A stretch of 64,000 bases of DNA from Pseudomonas fluorescens (GTDB taxonomy: Bacteria > Pseudomonadota > Gammaproteobacteria > Pseudomonadales > Pseudomonadaceae), in the NCBI RefSeq assembly GCF_018614775.1, contig NZ_JAGGOF010000019.1, forward strand, positions 1 through 64,000. The letters run 5' to 3'. How positions within the stretch are numbered: position 1 is the stretch's first letter; the number at the start of each line of letters is the position of its first letter. Below the pieces are notes generated by a model. It was given only the letters and a program-made list of their open reading frames with translations. It did no database searches and was not told the DNA's origin. Made by a program: the position numbers and the translations under genes. This document shows positions 36,263 through 43,921 of the stretch, piece after piece.

Positions 36263-36351
36263 TGTGGGAGCGAGCCTGCTCGCGATGGCGTCATATCAGT
36301 CGACGGCTACTTGACTGACATGCCGCTTTCGCGAGCAGGCTCGCTCCCACA
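36263..36351. repeat. REP inverted repeat, copy 2
   Basis: A perfect pair of 23-bp arms (36263-36285 and 36329-36351) reads TGTGGGAGCGAGCCTGCTCG plus CGA and its complement, with 43 bp between them. The arms are identical to those of the copy at 46178-46267, while the spacer differs. This is a dispersed palindromic element of the P. fluorescens type. It lies between glmU and the DeoR-family gene. Confidence 0.88.
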
Positions 36352-36460
36352 CTGATATTCACAACCGATCCTTCAGAGTTTTCCTCCCTGCGCCTTGACG
36401 ACCGCTACGCAATAGGTTTTGATTGCTTACGTTATCTTTCGAATCGAAACTTATCCCGTT

Positions 36461-37237
36461 ATGTCGAAACGCAACACGCCACAACGCCGCCACAACATTC
36501 TCGCCTTGCTCCAGGAGCAGGGCGAAGTGAGTGTGGATGAGTTGGCCAAACGCTTCGAAACCTCGGAAGTTACGATTCGCAAGGATCTCGCCGCCCTGGA
36601 AACCAACGGCTTGTTACTGCGCCGCTACGGTGGCGCGGTGCCCATGCCGCAGGAGTTGGTGGCCGATAACGGGCAGACCGTCTCCCGTTATAAGCAAGCC
36701 ATTGCCCGGGCCGCCGTGAAGCGGATCCGCGAACATGCGCGAATCATCATCGACAGTGGCAGCACCACGGCGGCCATGATCCCTCAGCTAGGCCTGCAAC
36801 CGGGGTTGGTCGTCATGACCAACTCCCTGCACGTGGCCAGGGCCTTGAACGAGCTGGAGCACGAGCCAGTGCTGTTGATGACCGGTGGCACCTGGGACCC
36901 GCATTCCGAATCGTTCCAGGGCCAGGTCGCCGAGCAGGTCCTGCGCTCCTATGATTTCGACCAGTTGTTCATCGGTGCCGACGGCATCGATCTGGTCCGT
37001 GGTACCACCACCTTCAACGAACTGCTGGGCCTGAGCCGTGTGATGGCTGAGGTTGCCCGCGAAGTGATCGTGATGGTGGAGGCCGACAAGATCGGCCGCA
37101 AGATCCCCAACCTGGAACTGCCGTGGAGCAACATCCATACCCTCATTACCGATGATCGCCTGCCCGTAGAGGCCCGCGATCAGATTCAGGCCCGCGGCAT
37201 CAATGTGATCTGCGCGTCTGTCAGCCAGGAGAAATAG
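36461..37237 (+). CDS. DeoR-family transcriptional regulator upstream of glmS
   Basis: This 258-residue DeoR/GlpR-family protein has an N-terminal winged helix ([39 protein letters not shown]). The C-terminal sugar-phosphate sensing domain has the pocket motif [11 protein letters not shown]. The ATG at 36461 gives [14 protein letters not shown], like other family members; an earlier start would be poorly conserved. Its stop is one base from the glmS ATG, so glmS translation is probably coupled to it. It likely controls amino-sugar synthesis in response to a hexosamine phosphate, by context. Confidence 0.87.
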   Translation: MSKRNTPQRRHNILALLQEQGEVSVDELAKRFETSEVTIRKDLAALETNGLLLRRYGGAVPMPQELVADNGQTVSRYKQAIARAAVKRIREHARIIIDSGSTTAAMIPQLGLQPGLVVMTNSLHVARALNELEHEPVLLMTGGTWDPHSESFQGQVAEQVLRSYDFDQLFIGADGIDLVRGTTTFNELLGLSRVMAEVAREVIVMVEADKIGRKIPNLELPWSNIHTLITDDRLPVEARDQIQARGINVICASVSQEK

Positions 37238-37238
37238 C

Positions 37239-39071
37239 ATGTGTGGAATTGTCGGCGCCGTTGCGGAACGCAACATCACTGCAATCTTGCTCGAAGGCCT
37301 CAAGCGTCTCGAATACCGCGGCTATGACAGCGCCGGTGTGGCGGTGTTTACCAACGACGAGAAGCTCGAGCGGGTGCGTCGTCCGGGCAAGGTCAGCGAG
37401 TTGGGGCTGGCGCTGGAAGCGCAACCCCTGATCGGGCGCCTGGGCATCGCCCACACCCGCTGGGCTACCCATGGCGCGCCTTGCGAACGTAACGCGCACC
37501 CGATGTTCTCCGAAGGCTTGGCGGTGGTGCACAACGGCATCATCGAAAATCACGAGGCCCTGCGTGAGCAACTCAAGGCACTCGGCTACGTGTTCACCTC
37601 GGACACGGACACCGAAGTCATCGCCCACCTGCTCAATCACAAGCTCAAGGACCTGCCGGACCTGAGCGCCGCCCTCAAGGCGACGGTCAAGGAACTGCAC
37701 GGTGCCTATGGCCTGGCGGTCATCAGTGCCAACCAACCCGATCGCCTGGTGGCAGCCCGCAGCGGCAGCCCGCTGGTGATCGGCCTGGGCCTGGGGGAAA
37801 ATTTCCTGGCTTCCGATCAGTTGGCGTTGCGTCAGGTCACCGACCGTTTCATGTACCTGGAGGAAGGCGACATCGCCGAAATCCGCCGCGACAGCGTGCA
37901 GATCTGGGACATTGATGGCAAAGCCGTGGAGCGTGAGACCGTTCAATACCGCGACGGTGCCGAGGCCGCCGACAAGGGCGAGTTCCGTCACTTCATGCTC
38001 AAGGAAATCCACGAACAACCGGCCGTGGTACAACGCACCCTGGAAGGGCGCGTGAGCCAGAGCCAGGTGTTGGTCCAGGCCTTCGGTCCACAGGCGGCCG
38101 AGTTGTTTGCCAAGGTCCGCAACGTGCAGATCGTTGCCTGCGGTACCAGCTACCACGCCGGCATGGTTGCCCGTTACTGGCTGGAAGAACTGGCCGGGAT
38201 TCCGTGCCAGGTCGAAGTGGCCAGCGAGTTCCGCTACCGCAAAGTGGTGGTGCAACCCGATTCGCTGTTCGTGACCATTTCCCAATCCGGCGAAACCGCC
38301 GACACCCTGGCCGCCCTGCGTAATGCCAAGGAGTTGGGCTTCCTCGCCAGCCTGGCAATCTGCAACGTGGGCATCAGCTCGCTGGTGCGCGAATCCGACC
38401 TGACGCTGCTGACTCAAGCCGGCCGGGAGATCGGTGTGGCATCGACCAAGGCCTTCACCACGCAGTTGGTCGGCCTGTTGCTGTTGACCCTGTCGTTGGG
38501 TCAGGTGCGCGGCACCTTGGCCGAGGGCGTCGAAGCGAAACTGGTGGAAGAACTGCGCCGCCTGCCGACCCGTCTGGGCGAGGCCCTGGCGATGGACAGC
38601 ACGGTAGAAAAAATCGCCGAGCTGTTCGCCGAGAAAAACCACACGCTGTTCCTGGGCCGTGGCGCACAATTCCCGGTGGCAATGGAAGGCGCCTTGAAGC
38701 TCAAGGAAATCTCCTACATCCACGCCGAAGCCTACCCGGCCGGAGAGCTCAAGCACGGCCCGCTGGCCCTGGTGGACAACGACATGCCGGTGGTCACCGT
38801 GGCGCCGAACAACGAGCTGCTGGAAAAGCTCAAATCCAACCTGCAGGAAGTGCGCGCCCGTGGCGGTCAACTGATCGTCTTCGCGGATGAGAAGGCCGGC
38901 ATGACCAATGGCGAAGGCACCCACGTCGTGCACATGCCGCACATCCACGACATCCTCTCGCCGATCCTCTACACCATCCCGCTGCAACTGCTGTCGTACT
39001 ACGTGGCCGTGCTCAAGGGCACTGACGTGGACCAGCCGCGGAATCTGGCGAAATCTGTCACGGTGGAGTGA
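37239..39071 (+). CDS. glmS: Glutamine-fructose-6-phosphate aminotransferase (isomerizing)
   Basis: This 610-residue enzyme makes glucosamine-6-phosphate from fructose-6-phosphate and glutamine, the first step of UDP-GlcNAc synthesis. The N-terminal glutaminase uses Cys2 (MCGIVGA). Two SIS isomerase domains follow, and the C-terminus LAKSVTVE is conserved. There is no room for a glmS ribozyme, because the regulator gene ends one base upstream. The end of the gene is the usual recognition target for Tn7 TnsD. Confidence 0.97.
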   Translation: MCGIVGAVAERNITAILLEGLKRLEYRGYDSAGVAVFTNDEKLERVRRPGKVSELGLALEAQPLIGRLGIAHTRWATHGAPCERNAHPMFSEGLAVVHNGIIENHEALREQLKALGYVFTSDTDTEVIAHLLNHKLKDLPDLSAALKATVKELHGAYGLAVISANQPDRLVAARSGSPLVIGLGLGENFLASDQLALRQVTDRFMYLEEGDIAEIRRDSVQIWDIDGKAVERETVQYRDGAEAADKGEFRHFMLKEIHEQPAVVQRTLEGRVSQSQVLVQAFGPQAAELFAKVRNVQIVACGTSYHAGMVARYWLEELAGIPCQVEVASEFRYRKVVVQPDSLFVTISQSGETADTLAALRNAKELGFLASLAICNVGISSLVRESDLTLLTQAGREIGVASTKAFTTQLVGLLLLTLSLGQVRGTLAEGVEAKLVEELRRLPTRLGEALAMDSTVEKIAELFAEKNHTLFLGRGAQFPVAMEGALKLKEISYIHAEAYPAGELKHGPLALVDNDMPVVTVAPNNELLEKLKSNLQEVRARGGQLIVFADEKAGMTNGEGTHVVHMPHIHDILSPILYTIPLQLLSYYVAVLKGTDVDQPRNLAKSVTVE

Positions 39072-39100
39072 GTTTCGAGCCGGTCGGAGCGCGTAGGGGG
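39036..39100 (+). other. attTn7: Tn7 attachment context (attTn7), unoccupied
   Basis: The last 36 bp of glmS (39036-39071) form the conserved TnsD-binding region, and Tn7-type elements insert about 25 bp beyond the stop in Pseudomonas, that is near 39096. No transposon ends or tns genes are present, so the site is empty here. Confidence 0.6.
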
Positions 39101-39127
39101 AGCGACTATAATCGGTCTATAGTCGCT
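39101..39127 (+). terminator. Possible terminator after glmS
   Basis: AGCGACTATA (39101-39110) pairs with TATAGTCGCT (39118-39127), loop 7 nt, followed by TTATAATT. The T-run is weak, so it could also be a regulator site. It lies between the converging glmS and nrtR genes. Confidence 0.45.
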
Positions 39128-39169
39128 TTATAATTCCCTGTAAATGCGTCTCTGACTCCCTGATACCTG

Positions 39170-39877
39170 TCATTCCAGAAAACTACGATCGAACAGGTAA
39201 ACGCTCCCCGGCTTGAGGTTTTCCACCGTGCGCTGGGGGCGGCCGCCGTCGCCGCTTTTCTTGCGGCCGGTCTCTTGCAGGTAACCCGCCTCGGTCATCT
39301 TCAGCAGACGCTGGCGAATGCTGGTCTTGAGCACCGGACGGTTGAGCACCAGGGAGAAGATATCCACAGCTTGCGGTGCGCTGAACTCAGGGCCCAGGAA
39401 CATCAGCGGCAGGCTGCTGTAGAGTGCTTTGGACAACAACCGCTCCTGCACCGCCGCCACCAGGCTGTTGTGATCGAAAGGCAGTTTTATCGAGGCGTCA
39501 GCGACGTCCTTGAGGGGGAAGAATCCCTGGTGTTCGGCGAGTGGGGCCGCATCGCTGACGATAGCCAGATAGAACGTCGACGATGACCAGCAACGCGGAT
39601 CGCGGAACGCATCGCCGACGGTGCCGACCTGTTCGATCCAGGCCAAAGGCATGCCTACTTTGCTTGAGGTGCGCAGGCGCTCCACGGCGTCGTTCAGCGT
39701 GAGATCTTCGACCCCACCATTGACCACGATCCCGGGCAGCGCCCAATGGCCGGCGAACGGCTCGGCTTCCCTGCGGTTCAGGAGGATTTCCAGCGCCTGG
39801 GCTTCCCGGTTCAAGCGCAGCACACAAAGGTCGATGGTGTGCAGATAATCGCGCGCGGGGGCTGTGCTGTTCGGCAT
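39170..39877 (-). CDS. nrtR: Nudix-related transcriptional regulator NrtR (NAD metabolism)
   Basis: This 235-residue repressor has an N-terminal Nudix-like domain whose catalytic box is degenerate (GIVVNGGVEDLTLNDAVERL replaces the REUXEEXGU glutamates). A C-terminal winged helix follows (SIRQRLLKMTEAGYLQETGRKKSGDGGRPQRT). NrtR proteins sense ADP-ribose and repress NAD genes. It starts one base after nadD2 (ATG at 39877); ATG at 39889 is an alternative. The whole neighbourhood is NAD salvage, which supports the call. Confidence 0.87.
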   Translation of the reverse strand: MPNSTAPARDYLHTIDLCVLRLNREAQALEILLNRREAEPFAGHWALPGIVVNGGVEDLTLNDAVERLRTSSKVGMPLAWIEQVGTVGDAFRDPRCWSSSTFYLAIVSDAAPLAEHQGFFPLKDVADASIKLPFDHNSLVAAVQERLLSKALYSSLPLMFLGPEFSAPQAVDIFSLVLNRPVLKTSIRQRLLKMTEAGYLQETGRKKSGDGGRPQRTVENLKPGSVYLFDRSFLE

Positions 39878-39878
39878 G

Positions 39879-40424
39879 TCAGTTTCCATGGGAAGCGTAA
39901 AGGTCATAGTTTACCGGTTCCATGCCGGGTGCCATCCAGTGGTTGGGCAGCAGCTCGCCCAACGCCAGGCGTTCGCGGACCAGCGTGCTGCGCACGTGGA
40001 TCGTTTCCTCGACGCAAAGGATGGAAAAGCGCTCCAGCAATGCCTGGCCGCGATAGAAGGTCGTTAACCGATCCGCGACGTCCTGACCGACCACCAACGC
40101 GATCTGCTTACCGTCCAGTGCCAGGCTGTCAGCGAGATGGGCGAGCAGGGTGTAGCTGTAGATGGCGCCTTCAACGCCGCGCGCCACGACCTCTTCCACG
40201 CGGCTGGCACGCACTGGCGCGCCGCACCGTGGCTGGACGTGCCCGACGATCGCCTCCAGCCATTTCAGACGAACGTCATAGTCGACCATTTGCTTGCCGT
40301 AGGGATGCCGGAAGCTGGGGGCCACCAGTACGCGCCTGGCCTGGAATGAGGCCTGGATCATCACCTGGGCATGACCGGCGTGAGGGGGATTGAAGGCACC
40401 GCCATAAAGCGCCAGTTCGAACAT
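39879..40424 (-). CDS. nadD2: Nicotinate/nicotinamide mononucleotide adenylyltransferase
   Basis: This 181-residue nucleotidyltransferase would transfer AMP from ATP to nicotinate mononucleotide. The family motifs are GGAFNPPHAGH (residues 8-18) and RSTLVR near the C-terminus (an ISSTxxR equivalent). It is shorter than housekeeping NadD, and a canonical nadD is expected elsewhere in the genome, so this is probably the second, NrtR-controlled enzyme, as in the P. aeruginosa nrtR locus. The start is 17 bp from a GTACA-N5-TGTAC palindrome. Confidence 0.83.
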   Translation of the reverse strand: MFELALYGGAFNPPHAGHAQVMIQASFQARRVLVAPSFRHPYGKQMVDYDVRLKWLEAIVGHVQPRCGAPVRASRVEEVVARGVEGAIYSYTLLAHLADSLALDGKQIALVVGQDVADRLTTFYRGQALLERFSILCVEETIHVRSTLVRERLALGELLPNHWMAPGMEPVNYDLYASHGN

Positions 40425-40440
40425 GGCTTATCCTCAATAA

Positions 40441-40455
40441 GTACACGACGTGTAC
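40441..40455. promoter_or_regulatory. Putative NrtR operator 1
   Basis: GTACACGACGTGTAC is a perfect odd palindrome (7-bp arms around one base), 17 bp upstream of nadD2. It shares the frame GTACA-N5-TGTAC with operator 2 on the other side of the divergent region. Confidence 0.7.
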
Positions 40456-40562
40456 GCTATCATCAAAAACCCCTCCGGTGAAATGCGTTGCTGCACCAAG
40501 CAAATATTTAATTGAATGAAAGGAGCCTGGAAAAATTATTTTCACAGTGGCTTGTCATGAAA

Positions 40563-40577
40563 GTACACGTTATGTAC
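40563..40577. promoter_or_regulatory. Putative NrtR operator 2
   Basis: GTACACGTTATGTAC keeps the GTACA/TGTAC arms of operator 1 and lies 31 bp upstream of the pncA start. The two sites are 122 bp apart, one per divergent promoter. The rest of 40425-40607 shows no gene. Confidence 0.7.
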
Positions 40578-40607
40578 TCTTGCGGCCATGAAGAGGAGAA
40601 TCCCGGC

Positions 40608-41255
40608 ATGAACAGCCTGACCCGCAAAACCGCGTCCTTCGATGTCGATGCGCAAAAGAGCTTTACGCCGCTGTGCCCGGACGAGCTGCCGGTGCCGGGT
40701 GGTGATCAGATTGGCGGTGAGTTGAATTTCATCGCCTCCCTGGCCAGCCTGCGCATCGGCAGCAAGGACGCCCATTCGCCTCAATCGCCCTGGGTGGTCG
40801 CCGATCATTCTCAGATGCTGATGCCGACCGGGCTCGAGCACGCCGACATCACGTGGGTCAGCCACTGTGTGCCCGGCACTGAAGGTTTTGCCCTGCTGGA
40901 CGAATTGCCGACCCCCTACGACTACGACTATTTCGTCTGGAAGGGCGTCGAGCCGGACTTGCACCCGTACGGCGCTTGCTACCACGACCTGCACGGCAAG
41001 TTGTCCACCGGGGTGATCGAGTATTTGAAGGGCCAAGGCGTCGAGCAGGTCATTGTTGGCGGGCTGGCGCTGGATTTCTGCGTCAAGACCACCGCCCTGC
41101 AACTGGCAGCCGCCGGTCTCAAGGTGATCATTCACCTCCCGGCTTGCCGGGCCATCAGTGAGGCCGGTGCCGTTCAAGCCCTTCAGGACATGCGGCAAGC
41201 GGGAGTCGCGGTTGCCGCGACCCGCGAAGAAACCATCCGCCTGGCAAGCGTATAA
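40608..41255 (+). CDS. pncA: Nicotinamidase
   Basis: This 215-residue isochorismatase-fold enzyme hydrolyses nicotinamide to nicotinate. The catalytic triad is visible: Asp14 (DAQ), Lys112 (VWKG) and Cys158 (ALDFCVKTT). The ATG at 40608 has AGGAGA 9 bp upstream, and the frame upstream is spurious. First gene of pncA-pncB-nadE-nudK, opposite nadD2-nrtR. Confidence 0.93.
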   Translation: MNSLTRKTASFDVDAQKSFTPLCPDELPVPGGDQIGGELNFIASLASLRIGSKDAHSPQSPWVVADHSQMLMPTGLEHADITWVSHCVPGTEGFALLDELPTPYDYDYFVWKGVEPDLHPYGACYHDLHGKLSTGVIEYLKGQGVEQVIVGGLALDFCVKTTALQLAAAGLKVIIHLPACRAISEAGAVQALQDMRQAGVAVAATREETIRLASV

Positions 41256-41267
41256 GGAAGAACAATC

Positions 41268-42497
41268 ATGGACAGCGCATTCGATTCGAGCAACGGCACC
41301 ATCCAGAGTCTTCTGGATACCGACTACTACACCTTCACCATGATGCAGGCGGTCTTGCACCAGCATCCCAACGTCGAGGTGGAATACCAATTCATCGTGC
41401 GTTCCAAGGAACGGCTCGGTCACCTGATCCCGGACATTCGGGTCGAGCTGGAAAAGCTGGCCGGGTTGCAGTTGCGCGAAGGAGAGCAGCGGTTCCTGTT
41501 CAACAAGCGTTTCCGTGAGTACCTGACGCCGGACTTCGAACAGTTCCTCGGGTTGTTCCGCTTCAATCTGCGCTACATCCATGTGTCCGAAGTCGACGGC
41601 CAACTGAACATCCGCGTCCGTGGCCCGATGTTGCACTGCATCATGTTCGAGCAACCCGTCCTGGCGATGGTCAGCGAACTGCGCAACCGCGAGAAATACC
41701 CGGAGGTCGAGCTGGCCGACGTTACCCGCCAGCTGTACCGGAAGTTCGAATGGCTGGAGAAAAATGCCAGCCGTGAGGAACTCGCCGAGTTTCGTGTTTC
41801 AGACTTCTCCACCCGTCGCCGGCTGTCGTTCAGGGCCCAACGGGAAGTGGTGAATGTCATGCGCAGCGATTTCCCCGGGGTCTTTGTCGGCACCAGCAAT
41901 GCGCGCCTGGCCTACGAGTTCGATCTGCCGCTGATTGGCACGATGGCCCATCAGTGGTTGATGGTGCACCAGCAACTGGGGCGGTTGCGTGAGAGCCAGA
42001 ACGCGGCGTTGGAAAACTGGGTGCACGAGTACCGCGGCCGGCTCGGCATCGCGCTGACGGACTGCATCAGCACCGACTTCTTCCTCAAGGATTTCGATCT
42101 GTACTTTGCCAAGCTCTATGACGGCCTGCGCCAGGATTCCGGTGACCCTATCGTCTGGGCTGACAAGGTGCTGAGGCGTTACAACGAGTTGGGCATCGAT
42201 CCACGTACCAAGGACCTGATGTTCTCCGATGGCCTCAATTTCGAAAAATGCCTGCCGATCCTGCGGCACGTTCGTGGCAAGGCCCGGTTCGGGTTTGGCA
42301 TGGGCACCAGCCTGGCCTGCGATGTCGAAGGCGTCGAACCGCTGAGCATCGTCATGAAGCTGGTGCGGGTCCACGGCGAGCCGGTCGTGAAGTTCTCGGA
42401 CGATCCGGTCAAGAACGTCTGCGAAGACGCCTCGTTCCTGCGCTACGCCGCCCAGGTGTTCAACGTCGGCCTTATCAATCCACAGCTGGGAGCCTGA
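41268..42497 (+). CDS. pncB: Nicotinate phosphoribosyltransferase
   Basis: This 409-residue enzyme makes nicotinate mononucleotide from nicotinate and PRPP. Family segments include LLDTDYYTFTMMQAVLHQHPNVEVEYQF at the start and the phosphate-binding FGMGTSLACDVEG region. Length fits PncB (about 400). It receives nicotinate from pncA and supplies nadD2. Confidence 0.95.
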   Translation: MDSAFDSSNGTIQSLLDTDYYTFTMMQAVLHQHPNVEVEYQFIVRSKERLGHLIPDIRVELEKLAGLQLREGEQRFLFNKRFREYLTPDFEQFLGLFRFNLRYIHVSEVDGQLNIRVRGPMLHCIMFEQPVLAMVSELRNREKYPEVELADVTRQLYRKFEWLEKNASREELAEFRVSDFSTRRRLSFRAQREVVNVMRSDFPGVFVGTSNARLAYEFDLPLIGTMAHQWLMVHQQLGRLRESQNAALENWVHEYRGRLGIALTDCISTDFFLKDFDLYFAKLYDGLRQDSGDPIVWADKVLRRYNELGIDPRTKDLMFSDGLNFEKCLPILRHVRGKARFGFGMGTSLACDVEGVEPLSIVMKLVRVHGEPVVKFSDDPVKNVCEDASFLRYAAQVFNVGLINPQLGA

Positions 42498-42498
42498 T

Positions 42499-43338
42499 AT
42501 GACTTCATGGGTGCAAGAACGCATTGCCCGGGAACTGGGCATCGACCGCCAACTCAAAAAAGGCGGTGAACCCACCGAGATTGCCCGCCGCGTCGGGTTT
42601 ATAAAGCAGGTTTTGCGTGAGTCGGGTTGCAAGTCCCTGGTATTGGGTATCAGCGGCGGCGTCGATTCGCTCACTGCTGGCCGCCTGTGCCAGTTGGCGG
42701 TGGAGCAACTGCGAGGAGAGGATTACGAGGCGCGTTTCATTGCGGTCCGGTTGCCTTACAAGACCCAGGCGGATGAGCGAGATGCCCAGGCGTCTCTGGA
42801 TTTCATCCGGCCGGATGTGATCACCACCAGCAACATCGCCGCCTGTGTTGACGGGTTGATGGCCAATATCTCGATCGACGGTGTACAACCTTCGGCCGAA
42901 CTGACCGACTTTGCCAAGGGCAACGTCAAGGCCCGGGCACGAATGCTCGCGCAATACGCCATTGCCAATTTCTGCAATGGGTTGGTGGTCGGCACCGATC
43001 ATGGTGCAGAGGCGGTGATGGGCTTTTTCACCAAGTTTGGCGACGGTGCCTGCGACCTGGCACCGCTGTCCGGGCTGACGAAGACCCAAGTGCGTTTATT
43101 GGCTGACGCCATGGGCGCTCCCGCGCACCTGGTGCACAAGGCGCCGACCGCTGACCTGGAAGAGCTGGCACCCGGTAAGCTGGATGAAGTGGCGTATGGA
43201 TGCAGTTATGCCCAAATCGACGCGTACCTGATGGGCGAAACCGTGCCGCCTCAGGCGCAACAGATCATTGAGCGTGCCTACAGCAAAACGGCGCATAAAC
43301 GCGCGTTACCGCGCGTTCCGAATGGAGTGGATGAATGA
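42499..43338 (+). CDS. nadE: NH3-dependent NAD(+) synthetase
   Basis: This 279-residue ATP-pyrophosphatase converts deamido-NAD to NAD with ammonia. The P-loop is SGGVDS at 52-57, and later GTDHGAEAVMGFFTKFGDG is conserved. There is no glutaminase domain, so free ammonia is the donor. It starts one base after the pncB stop and overlaps nudK by 4 bp. Confidence 0.95.
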   Translation: MTSWVQERIARELGIDRQLKKGGEPTEIARRVGFIKQVLRESGCKSLVLGISGGVDSLTAGRLCQLAVEQLRGEDYEARFIAVRLPYKTQADERDAQASLDFIRPDVITTSNIAACVDGLMANISIDGVQPSAELTDFAKGNVKARARMLAQYAIANFCNGLVVGTDHGAEAVMGFFTKFGDGACDLAPLSGLTKTQVRLLADAMGAPAHLVHKAPTADLEELAPGKLDEVAYGCSYAQIDAYLMGETVPPQAQQIIERAYSKTAHKRALPRVPNGVDE

Positions 43339-43921
43339 CCCTGACGACCAGCATCAAGGATCGCGTGCGCATCAAGAACGTCGAGGTGCTCTCGGACAAT
43401 TGGTACGTACTGCGCAAGACTACCTCGGCCGTAATGGCCAGTGGCAAGAGTCGACACGCGAAACCTACGACCGTGGCAACGGCGCCACCATCCTGTTGTA
43501 CAGCAAGGCCAAGCAGACCGTGGTGCTGACCCGGCAATTTCGCTTCCCGGCCTTCGTCAACGGGCACGATGACCTGCTGATAGAAACCTGCGCCGGCCTG
43601 CTGGACAACGATGATCCGCACACTTGCATTCGCAAGGAAACCCAAGAGGAAACCGGCTATGTCATCCAGGACGTGCGCAAGGTCTTCGAAGCGTTCATGA
43701 GCCCGGGCTCGGTGACGGAGCGCCTGCACTTTTTCGTCGGCGAATATTTCGACGAAGACAAGCAGCATGAAGGCGGCGGGCTGGAGGCGGAGGGCGAGGA
43801 GATCGAGGTGCTGGAGATGTCGCTCGACCAGGCCTTGGGCATGATCGAGACGGGGGACATCTGCGATGGCAAGACCATCATGCTGTTGCAGTACGCGAAG
43901 CTGCATCGCTTGCTGGATTAG
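43335..43921 (+). pseudogene. nudK: Frameshifted NudK-like Nudix hydrolase
   Basis: The ATG at 43335 overlaps the nadE stop and reads MTLTTSIKDRVRIKNVEVLSDNWYVLRKT to about 43420. The frame is then wrong and stops at 43529. The rest of the protein continues in another frame from GAC at 43418 (DYLGRNGQWQ...) to the TAG at 43921, with a Nudix-type KETQEETGY and an intact C-terminus. Compared with the family consensus KTTFDYLGRNGQW, about 10 bp are missing at 43419-43421. Restored, it would be about 198 residues, an ADP-sugar or GDP-mannose type pyrophosphatase. It is either a real inactivation or an assembly error. Confidence 0.85.

Noticed and set aside
37221-38987. 588-codon open frame opposite glmS
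   Set aside because: Shadow of glmS; composition is His/Gln/Val-rich as expected for antisense frames.
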